In this document: positions 36,093 through 45,602 of the stretch, one piece after another | Layout: every line of letters begins with the position of its first letter | How positions within the stretch are numbered: position 1 is the stretch's first letter | Origin: Pseudomonadota bacterium | Lineage (GTDB): Bacteria > Pseudomonadota > Alphaproteobacteria > Rhodospirillales > Rhodospirillaceae | Reading direction: 5' to 3' | DNA length: 45,602 bases | Assembly: GCA_020160875.1 (NCBI GenBank) | Contig: JAIUPE010000010.1 | Span: 7,896 to 53,497, forward strand | Position numbers and translations under genes: made by a program | The notes under the pieces: generated by a model | Told to the model about the DNA's origin: nothing | The model's database searches: none | What the model saw: only the letters and a program-made list of their open reading frames with translations

Positions 36093-36182
36093 TGGCGGAG
36101 AGGGTGAGATTCGAACTCACGGAACCCTTGCGGGCTCACTGGTTTTCGAGACCAGCCCAATCGGCCACTCTGGCACCTCTCC
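36093..36182 (-). tRNA. tRNA-Ser(CGA)
   Basis: A class II tRNA of 90 bases including an encoded CCA (36093-36095). The acceptor stem GGAGAGG pairs with CCTCTCC, discriminator G. The anticodon stem CTGGT/ACCAG encloses the loop CTCGAAA, so the anticodon is CGA, reading UCG serine. The variable arm GAGCCCGCAAGGGTTC is long, as in tRNA-Ser, and the T arm contains GTTCGAATC. The gene is intact, as expected when an integrase regenerates the 3' end on insertion. Confidence 0.95.
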
Positions 36183-36197
36183 GCGAGGACACACTCT

Positions 36198-36225
36198 ATA
36201 TATAAGTGAGAGATATATAAGTGAG
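36198..36225. repeat. Two 13-bp direct repeats in the tRNA-Ser promoter region
   Basis: ATATATAAGTGAG occurs at 36198-36210 and 36213-36225, upstream of the tRNA on its own (minus) strand. Read on the minus strand each has TATATA, so one or both may supply a -10 element for the tRNA. Period 15 bp. Confidence 0.5.
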
Positions 36226-36307
36226 CGCGCGGCCGTTTTTGGCAGGGGCGGAAACTAACCGAAGACGGACCCCGCCGCAACAGGCCGGTTGGGCGCCTAA
36301 ACGCCGT

Positions 36308-37687
36308 TTAACCGGCTGAATTTTCGCTGGTTTTGGCGGAGGCTCCCGTCCCGTGCCCATTCACGGGCGGGGCGCAGCGGGCCAGGAGGTCCCGGTAATG
36401 GTCCCGGACCCGTTCGAGGTTCATGCGATTCAGGAACGCCGAGTAGGCGATATAGGAAACCAGGAAGCGCAGGTCCCGCGCCCAGGGCGGCAGGAATTGC
36501 GGGAACAAACATAAGCCGTGCGCCGCCAGTGTGGTGATGGCGGGCATGTCCTCGATGTCCATTTTGCCGGCGAACAGGAGCCTGATGGTGTCGACACGCG
36601 TTTCCTGCACCGCGATTCGCAGGAAGTTGTGCACGCGCACGAGACCCTCGAGATAGACCGAATCCTTCGTGAAGGGCGCGCCGCCTTCGACCATGCCGCC
36701 GCGCACGATGCGGCGCGCGTTCTCGAAGGCACTGAAGTCATCGTGCGTGCGATCGCCGAAGAAACGATACAACTCGAGGAAGTCGGCGCCGTCCATCGCC
36801 ATTTGAATCGCGAGCACGCGGTCGGCGAGACGCAGCATCCGCGAGGGATCCATGGCGCCGGAGATAAGTTCGGCGAAAACAGCGAGCCCTTCCTGCGTGC
36901 GCGTGGTGCCGGGATGGCCGGCGGCGAGGAAGGGAAAAGCGGTTTGCGCCGCGCCGTTTAAGGACGTCGCGATATGCACGAAGGCCTCGTGCTGCACGAG
37001 TTGCGAGACATCGCGGTCGGAGAAGGACGCATCTTTACGCAGGCGGATATAACGCGCCCCCGCGAGTGCATTCGACGAAAGATGATCGACGATCTCGATC
37101 TTCGGCGCTTGATCGCCGAAGTGGCGCCCCAGGATTGTGCCCATGCGTGCGCCAAGCTGCGCGGCGGTGAGCGTGCGCGCGTCCTTGGCGTCGAGATTGA
37201 TTTCGAGATTGTGGAAAGAGCCGAGCACATAATCGAGCATGCGCGCGAGATCGAGCGGACGCACATCGCACTTCAAGAGGTCGGCCTGTGGTGAGCCGTA
37301 AAGTTGAACCGACTTGATGTGGAACTGTTTCGTGCCGATGCCCGCCAGCATATCCGCCGCGACGGCGATCACGTCGGCGCACCTTCTCAACCACTGTTGC
37401 ACCGGACCGTCGCCATCGATGAGCGCGCGCGCGGCGGCGAGCGCCTCATGAACCGGAGCCGCGTTGAGCGGGGTGTAGGTGACCTGGGGCAACTCCTTGG
37501 CTCCGGCGGCAAAGAAGCGTTCGGCGACCTCCGGGCCCCAAGCGACCGCCCGCAGGACCCGGACCGGCTTTTCGGCCTTGCGCAGGAGTTGGGCGGCGGC
37601 CGTAAGGCGCGCGATGGTCGCCGGCGACAGCCGGTCGGGCGGAGGACCCGATAAACCGTGAGACTCGGGGGCGGCGGCGCCTTCCAT
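36308..37687 (-). CDS. DUF1704/QEGLA-motif metallopeptidase-like protein
   Basis: A 459-aa protein of the DUF1704 family, known in bacteria as flavohemoglobin expression-modulating QEGLA-motif proteins. It has QHEAFVH near residues 230-236 (H-E-x-x-x-H) and TRTQEGLAVFAEL near 262-274. In the related eukaryotic tyrosine carboxypeptidases (MATCAP/KIAA0895L), the HExxxH histidines and a downstream Glu bind zinc, so a peptidase activity is likely here too, with substrate unknown. The C-terminal end is polar. Its start ATG 37687 faces away from rplU. Around its stop, inverted repeats (GCCGGTT 36284-36290 with AACCGGC 36310-36316) could fold, but no T-run follows. It is outside the island. Confidence 0.88.
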   Translation of the reverse strand: MEGAAAPESHGLSGPPPDRLSPATIARLTAAAQLLRKAEKPVRVLRAVAWGPEVAERFFAAGAKELPQVTYTPLNAAPVHEALAAARALIDGDGPVQQWLRRCADVIAVAADMLAGIGTKQFHIKSVQLYGSPQADLLKCDVRPLDLARMLDYVLGSFHNLEINLDAKDARTLTAAQLGARMGTILGRHFGDQAPKIEIVDHLSSNALAGARYIRLRKDASFSDRDVSQLVQHEAFVHIATSLNGAAQTAFPFLAAGHPGTTRTQEGLAVFAELISGAMDPSRMLRLADRVLAIQMAMDGADFLELYRFFGDRTHDDFSAFENARRIVRGGMVEGGAPFTKDSVYLEGLVRVHNFLRIAVQETRVDTIRLLFAGKMDIEDMPAITTLAAHGLCLFPQFLPPWARDLRFLVSYIAYSAFLNRMNLERVRDHYRDLLARCAPPVNGHGTGASAKTSENSAG

Positions 37688-37782
37688 GAGCTACGTCCGG
37701 GGGGTCCGGAACGGCAAACAGGCGCGGAATGGGGTTTTCGGCGTCAAAACCGCCTTCGGCATAAGGTTAACCACCCCCCCTA

Positions 37783-37808
37783 ACTCATTGTTAATAATTA
37801 ACAAATGA
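37783..37808. repeat. AT-rich near-perfect palindrome upstream of rplU
   Basis: CTCATTGTTAAT and its complement ATTAACAAATGAG face each other with one unpaired base; TTGTTAATAATTAACAA is its core. It lies about 150 bp upstream of rplU and 100 bp from the divergent DUF1704 start. It could be a regulator site or a folded RNA end. No binding protein can be named. Confidence 0.45.
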
Positions 37809-37829
37809 GCCCCATAAAAACCGCGGGGC

Positions 37830-37882
37830 CGTCGTTATATAACGGCCTATCGCCATTGACTTGGCAGTGCTCGCGGTATATT
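37830..37882 (+). promoter_or_regulatory. Probable rplU-rpmA promoter with adjacent palindrome
   Basis: TTGACT at 37856-37861 and TATATT at 37877-37882 form a candidate -35/-10 pair with a 15-bp spacer, short for a consensus promoter (ATTGAC gives 16). The start of rplU is about 80 bp downstream. Just before it, GTTATATAAC sits inside CGTTATATAACG, a perfect 12-bp palindrome near 37833-37844, flanked by GGCC/GGCC-type bases. Confidence 0.5.
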
Positions 37883-37960
37883 CACCCCGCTTCCGGCGCG
37901 GACCCTTTCATCCCTTGCGGATTCGAAGGCCGCCCTTTTCGTTTGGCTTAAGGTTCGACC

Positions 37961-38422
37961 ATGTTCGCAGTAATCAAGACGGGCGGCAAACAGTATCGCG
38001 TCACGAAAGACGACGTCATCGCCGTGGAAAAGTTGGACGCCGACGCCGGCGCCACCGTGGTGTTCGATAACGTTCTCGCCCTGGGCGACAAGATTGGCGC
38101 GCCGGCTATCGCCGACGCCAAAGTCGCCGCCGTGGTCGTGCGCCAGTTCCGCGATGAGAAGAAGATCATCTTCAAGAAGCGCCGCCGTAAGCACTATCGC
38201 CGCCGCACCGGCCACCGTCAGAACCTGACCCTGGTGAAGATCACCGACATGGGTCTCGGTCTTGCCGTGACGGCCACCCCGGCCGCCGCGAAGGAAAAGA
38301 AGGCCGCTGCGCCGAAGGCCGCGAAGAAAGCCGCTCCGAAAGCGGCCGCCGCCGACGGTGAAGCGAAGCCGGCCAAAAAGGCCGCCGCCAAAAAGACCGC
38401 TGCAAAGAAGGCTGAAGCCTAG
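37961..38422 (+). CDS. rplU: 50S ribosomal protein L21 with Ala/Lys tail
   Basis: The first 100 residues are a standard L21: [14 protein letters not shown] start, then [17 protein letters not shown], the rRNA-binding part. L21 binds 23S rRNA in the large subunit. The protein is 153 aa where E. coli has 103; the extra ~50 residues are almost wholly Ala and Lys ([10 protein letters not shown]-type repeats), a disordered basic tail seen in many alphaproteobacterial L21 proteins. It is followed 32 bp later by rpmA, the usual pair. Confidence 0.97.
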   Translation: MFAVIKTGGKQYRVTKDDVIAVEKLDADAGATVVFDNVLALGDKIGAPAIADAKVAAVVVRQFRDEKKIIFKKRRRKHYRRRTGHRQNLTLVKITDMGLGLAVTATPAAAKEKKAAAPKAAKKAAPKAAAADGEAKPAKKAAAKKTAAKKAEA

Positions 38423-38454
38423 TTTTAGGCTCGCCAGATATTAGGAGTTAAGCA

Positions 38455-38727
38455 ATGGCACATAAGAAATCCGGCGGCTCGTCCTCGAACGGCCGCGACA
38501 CAATTGGCAAGCGCCTTGGCGTGAAGAAGTTCGGCGGCGAAGAAGTGGTCGCCGGCAACATCCTCGTGCGTCAGCGCGGCACCAAGTGGCACCCGGGCAA
38601 GAACGTCGGCCTGGGCAAGGATTACACCATCTTCGCGCTGACCGACGGCAATGTCGCGTTCAAGACCGGCGCCAACGGCCGCGTGTTCGTGTCCGTTCTG
38701 CCGAAGCCGGCCGCCAAGGCGAGCTAA
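38455..38727 (+). CDS. rpmA: 50S ribosomal protein L27
   Basis: A 90-aa L27: [16 protein letters not shown] start, [11 protein letters not shown] and [20 protein letters not shown]. Its N-terminus reaches the peptidyl-transferase centre. ATG 38455 has TTAGGAGTTAAGC upstream, a strong ribosome site. It is co-transcribed with rplU and ends before a strong terminator. Confidence 0.98.
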   Translation: MAHKKSGGSSSNGRDTIGKRLGVKKFGGEEVVAGNILVRQRGTKWHPGKNVGLGKDYTIFALTDGNVAFKTGANGRVFVSVLPKPAAKAS

Positions 38728-38774
38728 CGCGAGCAGATGCATCCCGTCGGCATCCGCCGGCGGTATATCGAGAC

Positions 38775-38804
38775 AAAAAGGAGACGGGAAACCGTCTCCT
38801 TTTT
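38775..38804 (+). terminator. Rho-independent terminator after rpmA
   Basis: AAAAAGGAGACGG (38775-38787) pairs perfectly with CCGTCTCCTTTTT (38792-38804) around a GAAA tetraloop, and the T-run continues. It lies 47 bp past the rpmA stop and 19 bp before the acetyltransferase ATG. A-runs on the other side would allow action on both strands. Confidence 0.93.
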
Positions 38805-38822
38805 TGCTTTTGGGAAAAGCCC

Positions 38823-41555
<2,733 letters not shown>

Positions 41556-41567
41556 GAGAGAGTTGAG

Positions 41568-42857
41568 ATGGACGGACCCGGTCAAGGCAATCAAGGTCAC
41601 AACGATATCGCCGGACTGATGCACAACATCGGCCGCGTCGCACGTTCCGCCGGCCGCGCTCTGGCGAAGACCTCCACCGAAGACAAGAACAAGGCGCTGC
41701 GGGCCGCGGCCGCCTCCATCCGCGCGAACGCCGAGACGATCAAAGCGGAAAACGCCAAGGACATGGCCGCCGCGCGGGCGAAGAACCTGACGCCGGCCCT
41801 GATGGACCGGCTGGAGCTGAATGACCCGCGTATCGTTTCCATGGCCAAAGGTCTGGAGGAGATCGCCGCGCTGGAAGATCCCGTCGGCCAGGTGATCGCC
41901 GAATGGACGCGGCCCAACGGGCTTGTGATTCAACGGGTGAGAACACCCCTCGGCGTGATCGGCATCATCTACGAGTCGCGCCCGAACGTGACGGCGGATG
42001 CCGGCGGTTTGTGCCTGAAGGCGGGGAACGCCTGTATCCTGCGCGGCGGCTCGGAGAGCTTCCATTCTTCGCAAGCGATTTTGAAATGCCTGCAAGACGG
42101 GTTGCGGGCCGCGAACATCCCGTTGTTCGCCATCCAGATGGTGCCAACCACGGATCGCGCGGCAGTCGGCGAGATGCTGACCATGACCAAATATATCGAC
42201 GTCATCGTGCCGCGCGGCGGTCAGTCGCTGGTGGACCGCGTGATGCGCGACAGCCGCGTCCCGACATTCCAGCATCTGACCGGCCTGTGCCACACCTACA
42301 TCCACGCGAAGGCGGACCCGGCGAAAGCGAGGCGGATCGTGCTGAACGCGAAAATGCGCCGGACGGGGATTTGCGGCGCGACGGAGACCTTGCTGGTGGA
42401 CGAAGACGTTGCGGCGCGCGTGCTGCCGCCGATCCTCGACGATCTGGCGAAAGCCGGGTGCGAGCTGCGCGGCGATGCTGGCGTGCAGAAGCTGGATGCG
42501 CGCGTGAAAGCCGCTAATACCGAGGACTGGGACACTGAATATCTGGACGCCATCCTCTCCGTGAAGACGGTGAAAGGGATCGACGAGGCCCTCGCTCACA
42601 TCGTGACTCACGGCTCGGAGCACACCGAGGCGATCATCACCGAGGACCGGGAGGCCGCCGAGCGGTTCATGGACGGGCTCAATAGCGCCATCGTCATGCA
42701 CAACGCCTCCACCCAATTCGCCGATGGCGGCGAGTTCGGGATGGGCGCCGAGATCGGGATCGCGACCGGGAAGATGCATGCCCGCGGGCCCGTCGGCGTC
42801 GAACAGCTCACGACCTTCAAATATAAGGTGCGCGGTGACGGCCAAATCCGGTCGTGA
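41568..42857 (+). CDS. proA: Gamma-glutamyl phosphate reductase
   Basis: A 429-aa aldehyde-dehydrogenase-fold enzyme that reduces glutamyl-5-phosphate to the semialdehyde using NADPH. Visible signatures are [26 protein letters not shown], and [10 protein letters not shown]; the active-site Cys lies in [14 protein letters not shown] 41568 has GAGAGAGTTGAG upstream. About 15 extra residues ([13 protein letters not shown]) precede the usual start. Its end overlaps nadD by 23 bp. Confidence 0.97.
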   Translation: MDGPGQGNQGHNDIAGLMHNIGRVARSAGRALAKTSTEDKNKALRAAAASIRANAETIKAENAKDMAAARAKNLTPALMDRLELNDPRIVSMAKGLEEIAALEDPVGQVIAEWTRPNGLVIQRVRTPLGVIGIIYESRPNVTADAGGLCLKAGNACILRGGSESFHSSQAILKCLQDGLRAANIPLFAIQMVPTTDRAAVGEMLTMTKYIDVIVPRGGQSLVDRVMRDSRVPTFQHLTGLCHTYIHAKADPAKARRIVLNAKMRRTGICGATETLLVDEDVAARVLPPILDDLAKAGCELRGDAGVQKLDARVKAANTEDWDTEYLDAILSVKTVKGIDEALAHIVTHGSEHTEAIITEDREAAERFMDGLNSAIVMHNASTQFADGGEFGMGAEIGIATGKMHARGPVGVEQLTTFKYKVRGDGQIRS

Positions 42858-43446
42858 AATCCCACCCTTTGGAGACCGGCGCGAGGGGCGCATCGGCCTT
42901 CTGGGCGGCTCGTTCAATCCCGCGCATGAGGGACATCTGCATCTCAGCCGCGAGGCGTTGAAGCGCCTCGGGCTCGATGAGGTCTGGTGGTTGGTGAGCC
43001 CGCAGAACCCGCTGAAGAGCGCGGCCGATATGGCGCCGCTCACCGACCGGCTCGCGGGCGCGCGGAAAATGGCCGCGGACCCACGCATCAAGGTGACCGA
43101 CCTGGAACGCCGTCTCGGCACGGCACGCACCGCGCGCACCCTCGGCGCGCTCACCGCGCGGTTTAAACGGCTTCGGTTTGTTTGGCTGATGGGCGCGGAC
43201 AACCTGGCACAAATGCCACAGTGGTGGCGCTGGACACAGATATTTAAGGCCTCGCGCGTTGCGGTCTTTGACCGTAGTCCGTATTCTTATGGCGCTTTGG
43301 CTGGCGCCGCCGCGAAGCGTTTTAGCTGGGCGCGCGTGAGCCAAACAGTCACACTGTGGCATCGTAAGGCTCCTGTTTGGACATACGTCGCGATGCGGCG
43401 CCATCCGGCCTCGGCCACCGCGATCCGCAACGCGAAAAAACACTAA
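42835..43446 (+). CDS. nadD: Nicotinate-nucleotide adenylyltransferase
   Basis: A 203-aa NadD that joins ATP and nicotinate mononucleotide to make NaAD in NAD synthesis. The nucleotidyltransferase signature is [35 protein letters not shown] follows, and the C-terminal SATAIRN is the usual ISSTxIR-type motif. The frame stays open into proA, but GTG 42835, inside the proA 3' end with AAGGTG upstream, gives a normal length. It is followed directly by rsfS. Confidence 0.95.
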   Translation: MTAKSGREIPPFGDRREGRIGLLGGSFNPAHEGHLHLSREALKRLGLDEVWWLVSPQNPLKSAADMAPLTDRLAGARKMAADPRIKVTDLERRLGTARTARTLGALTARFKRLRFVWLMGADNLAQMPQWWRWTQIFKASRVAVFDRSPYSYGALAGAAAKRFSWARVSQTVTLWHRKAPVWTYVAMRRHPASATAIRNAKKH

Positions 43447-43492
43447 GGAGACGACCATCCCTAAGCCCCAAGCCGCTCCCGATCTGGACACC

Positions 43493-43843
43493 ATGCTCGG
43501 CGCGATCCTGACCTCGCTCGATGACGACAAGGCCCAGGATATCCTCACCATCGATCTCGTTGGAAAGACCAGCATCGCCGACCGCATGGTCATCGCGTCC
43601 GGGACATCGGCGCGTCAGGTGTCTGCCATGGCCGAACATCTTGTGCAGGAGTTGCGCGAGATCGGCGTGAAGGCGCAGACCGAAGGCGAGAAACACGGCG
43701 ATTGGGTGCTTCTGGACGCGGGTGACGTGGTCGTCCATCTGTTCCGCCCTGAAGTGCGCGCCTTCTATCAGATCGAGCGTATCTGGTCCTCGCCGTCGCC
43801 GACGACAGCGCCGCAACCGAAGAAACCGGCGAAACGCGCCTGA
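43493..43843 (+). CDS. rsfS: Ribosome silencing factor RsfS (start probably farther upstream)
   Basis: A RsfS/Iojap protein that binds L14 and blocks subunit joining. Core signatures are KAQDILTIDLVGKTSIAD, MVIASGTSARQVSAMAEH and GEKHGDWVLLDAGDVVVHLF. The listed ATG 43493 is the first ordinary start but has no ribosome site. In frame 36 bp upstream, an ATC at 43457 stands exactly 6 bases after AAGGAG (43445-43450) and would add PKPQAAPDLDT, which reads like an ordinary N-terminal leader of the family. So the true start may be ATC, a rare initiator. The C-terminus ends in a Pro/Lys tail. Confidence 0.93.
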   Translation: MLGAILTSLDDDKAQDILTIDLVGKTSIADRMVIASGTSARQVSAMAEHLVQELREIGVKAQTEGEKHGDWVLLDAGDVVVHLFRPEVRAFYQIERIWSSPSPTTAPQPKKPAKRA

Positions 43844-43875
43844 GCTCGGGGCTGCTCCACATCGTTATCGCCGCC

Positions 43876-44313
43876 GTGGCCAAGGCGAAAGCCGGCCCCG
43901 AACGGGATCTTTACGATGCATACGTCGCGCGGCTGCCCTGGCGCGTGGACCTGAAAGAAATCGAAATCAAGAAAGACCTCGCGGTTGACGTGCGCAAGGC
44001 GCGCGAGGGCGAGGCGTTGCTGGCCGCCGTGCCGCAGGGCGCGAAGCTTGTCGCCTTGGACGAACGCGGCCGCACGGAAACCAGCGAAGCTTTCGCCGCA
44101 CGCCTCGGACGCTGGCGCGACGACGGCGTGCGCACGGTGGCTTTCATCATCGGCGGCGCCGACGGCCTGGACGAGGCGGTGCGCAAGAAGGCCGACCTCG
44201 TATTGTCTTTCGGGGCGCTGACCTGGCCGCATATGCTGGTGCGCGCGATGCTGGCCGAACAGGTCTACCGCGCGCAGAGCATCCTTGCGGGGCATCCCTA
44301 CCACCGGTCCTGA
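43876..44313 (+). CDS. rlmH: 23S rRNA pseudouridine-1915 methyltransferase RlmH (start probably upstream)
   Basis: RlmH, a SPOUT methyltransferase acting on pseudouridine 1915 of 23S rRNA in the 70S ribosome. Signatures are KAGPERDLYDAY, FIIGGADGLDE with the AdoMet-binding knot, LSFGALTWPHMLVRAMLAEQVYRA, and the conserved C-terminal HPYHRS. The frame upstream of GTG 43876 reads LLHIVIAAVAK in frame, matching the first strand of the family, yet no ATG, GTG or TTG precedes it. CTG 43852 or 43840 are candidate starts. If GTG 43876 were really used, the first beta strand would be lost. Confidence 0.93.
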   Translation: MAKAKAGPERDLYDAYVARLPWRVDLKEIEIKKDLAVDVRKAREGEALLAAVPQGAKLVALDERGRTETSEAFAARLGRWRDDGVRTVAFIIGGADGLDEAVRKKADLVLSFGALTWPHMLVRAMLAEQVYRAQSILAGHPYHRS

Positions 44314-44314
44314 C

Positions 44315-45208
44315 ATGACGCAGCTTCCATACACGCACGCTCCGCTCGAACGCGCCGAACTTCTGCGCGGCAAGGACGACGAGGTGCGGGCGTTGACGAT
44401 GGACGCGAAAGCGCGGTTTCTGCCGGTGTGGAAAGAGACACATGCGGTCGACGAACGGCAACACGCGATGTCATTCGGGCCCGATATCCTGACCCGCATC
44501 AACGTTGAGACTGTTTGCGTGATTTTCCTCGGCCTCGCCGAGGGCGCCCCATGGTTCGCGCTGGCATTCGCACCCGAGGACGAACCGCCCGCCACCGGCG
44601 CGGCGGGCTTCGCGGGCCTGCGCGACATCTGGGTACACACCGAGGAAGCGTTCGCTTCGCGGCTGGTCTACGCGCGCGCGATGGCGATTTGGCACCAAAA
44701 CCACCCGCACTGCAGCCGCTGCGGCGCAAAGACCGTGTCGACGGAAGCCGGACACAGCCGAACCTGCAGCGCTTGCGGGCACCGCAGCTTCCCGCGCACC
44801 GATCCGGCCGTGATCATGCTGATCACCCACGGCGATCAATGTCTGCTGGGCCGCAAAGCGGAATGGCGGCCAGGACAATTCTCGACCATCGCCGGCTTCG
44901 TGGAGCCGGGTGAGAGCATCGAGCATTCGGTGCGGCGCGAGGTGGCCGAAGAGACCGGCGTTGTCGTTGGCGCCGTACGCTACATGGCCTCGCAACCCTG
45001 GCCGTTCCCTTCCTCATTGATGCTGGGCTTTCGCGGCGAAGCGCTGTCGACGGAGATCCGCCGCGATTCCGACGAACTCGAGGACTGCCGCTGGTTCACG
45101 AAGGATGAAGTGCTCGCCGCGGAAAGCGGTCCGGGCACCTTGTTGCTGCCCCACCGCTCGTCGATCTCGCGCTGGCTGATCGAAGGCTGGAGAGATGAGG
45201 CGCCGTGA
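44315..45208 (+). CDS. nudC: NADH/NAD pyrophosphatase NudC-like Nudix hydrolase
   Basis: A 297-aa NudC. The zinc ribbon has CSRCGAK and CSACGH (four Cys), followed by FPRTDPAVIML. The Nudix box reads GFVEPGESIEHSVRREVAEETG, matching Gx5Ex7REUxEExG (given in part: EPGESIEHSVRREVAEETG). It is followed by SQPWPFPSSLMLGF, the NudC SQPWPFPxS motif that selects NAD(H). NudC hydrolyses NADH to NMNH and AMP and removes NAD caps from RNA. ATG 44315 follows the rlmH stop by one base (TGACATG). Confidence 0.95.
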   Translation: MTQLPYTHAPLERAELLRGKDDEVRALTMDAKARFLPVWKETHAVDERQHAMSFGPDILTRINVETVCVIFLGLAEGAPWFALAFAPEDEPPATGAAGFAGLRDIWVHTEEAFASRLVYARAMAIWHQNHPHCSRCGAKTVSTEAGHSRTCSACGHRSFPRTDPAVIMLITHGDQCLLGRKAEWRPGQFSTIAGFVEPGESIEHSVRREVAEETGVVVGAVRYMASQPWPFPSSLMLGFRGEALSTEIRRDSDELEDCRWFTKDEVLAAESGPGTLLLPHRSSISRWLIEGWRDEAP

Positions 45209-45209
45209 G

Positions 45210-45316
45210 CCCCAATGTCGGGCGCAAATTTCGCGCGCTATTTCGGGGACAGTATACTTAATTACCGTCCGAATTAAGTATACTGTCCCCGAAATTGCTG
45301 TCCCCGAAATTGGGGC
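45210..45316. repeat. REP-like nested palindrome between nudC and pheA
   Basis: Two perfect 24-bp arms, 45240-45263 and 45272-45295, face each other across 8 bases; each contains CGGGGACAGTATACTTAATT or its complement. A partial third copy of the arm end, CTGTCCCCGAAATT, is at 45298-45311, and outer arms GCCCCAAT (45210-45217) and ATTGGGGC (45309-45316) close the structure. This resembles palindromes dispersed by REP-associated (Y1) transposases, known from many bacteria. It sits between two convergent genes and could also end transcription. Confidence 0.8.
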
Positions 45317-45326
45317 GGCGGTGCGC

Positions 45327-45602
45327 TTATTCCGAACGGAAGGCGTGCGCGGGGTACGTGCCGAGGATTTTCACTTCCTTTGAGAAGAAGCGCAGCTCCT
45401 CGAGGGCCAAAGTCATCGCGCGGTCCTTCGGATGGCCATCGACGTCGGCGTAAAACTGCGTGGCGGCGAAGTGGCCATCGACCATGTAGCTTTCCAGCTT
45501 GGTCATGTTGACGCCGTTGGTGGCGAAGCCGGCGAGCGCCTTGTAGAGCGCCGCGGGCACGTTGCGCACGCGGAACACCAGGGTGGTCACGTACTTCACG
45601 CC
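45327..45602 (-). CDS. pheA: Prephenate dehydratase, C-terminal ACT part (5' end off window)
   Basis: The frame enters from the right edge and ends at 45327. Its 91 or so residues are the ACT regulatory domain of a PheA: RVRNVPAALYKALAGFATNG, NMTKLESYMVDGHFAATQFY (Phe-binding ESRP-type site, here LESYM) and FYADVDGHP. Prephenate dehydratase makes phenylpyruvate for phenylalanine and is inhibited by phenylalanine through this domain. The catalytic part is outside the window. It converges on nudC with the REP-like palindrome between. Confidence 0.92.
   Translation of the reverse strand, partial: GVKYVTTLVFRVRNVPAALYKALAGFATNGVNMTKLESYMVDGHFAATQFYADVDGHPKDRAMTLALEELRFFSKEVKILGTYPAHAFRSE

Noticed and set aside
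45195-45383. Plus-strand 62-aa frame
   Set aside because: It is made mostly of the REP-like palindrome and antisense pheA.

Overview
The window looks like an alphaproteobacterial chromosome of about 60% GC. The right-hand 9 kb carries a housekeeping run typical of that class: rplU-rpmA, obgE-proB-proA-nadD-rsfS-rlmH, nudC, and the 3' end of pheA. I cannot place it below class with confidence. The left-hand 36 kb is accessory DNA. It ends at a tRNA-Ser(CGA) gene (36093-36182) with a P4-type tyrosine integrase reading away from it, the usual layout of a tRNA-targeted integrative element. The left end of the island lies outside the window.

Layout. (1) 1-2333, minus: SNF2/RapA-like helicase, cut by the window edge and divergent from the next block. 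(2) 2471-8369, plus: a type III-like restriction pair, with an intact 1026-aa Res (helicase plus PD-(D/E)XK) and a Mod adenine methyltransferase broken by one in-frame TGA. (3) 8418-19439, plus: vsr, a C5-cytosine methyltransferase, a UvrD-like helicase, drmA, drmB and a NERD-nuclease/helicase. The genes mostly overlap or nearly abut, so this reads as one operon. DrmA and DrmB are the core pair of DISARM anti-phage systems, but drmC and drmE are not visible and Vsr plus two SF1 helicases are added. It is a non-canonical DISARM-like locus. (4) 22007-19436, minus: three coupled genes (a possible PD-(D/E)XK protein, an HNH nuclease, a VRR-NUC-like nuclease) converging on the DrmAB operon. (5) 22329-27269, plus: a 1646-aa STAND protein with an Mrr-like nuclease domain, a NACHT ATPase and a long helical C-terminus, resembling Avs/bNACHT defence proteins. 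(6) 29843-27423, minus: an Xre repressor and a large atypical tyrosine recombinase with operator-like palindromes. (7) 30038-35918: small phage/satellite genes (DUF1376, RecA-fold helicase, AlpA-like excisionase, integrase).

Right of the tRNA lies core DNA: a DUF1704/QEGLA metallopeptidase-like gene (minus), rplU-rpmA with a strong terminator, a GNAT acetyltransferase, then obgE-proB-proA-nadD-rsfS-rlmH-nudC, mostly coupled by overlapping stops and starts. Conserved N-terminal sequence of rsfS and rlmH extends upstream of the first ATG/GTG/TTG, so both may use rare start codons. A REP-like palindrome separates nudC from convergent pheA.

The genes in the left part fit together as stacked defence modules: restriction, DISARM-like, STAND abortive infection and accessory nucleases, carried next to a phage-satellite-like integration and replication module. 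All functions are inferred from sequence motifs read by eye.
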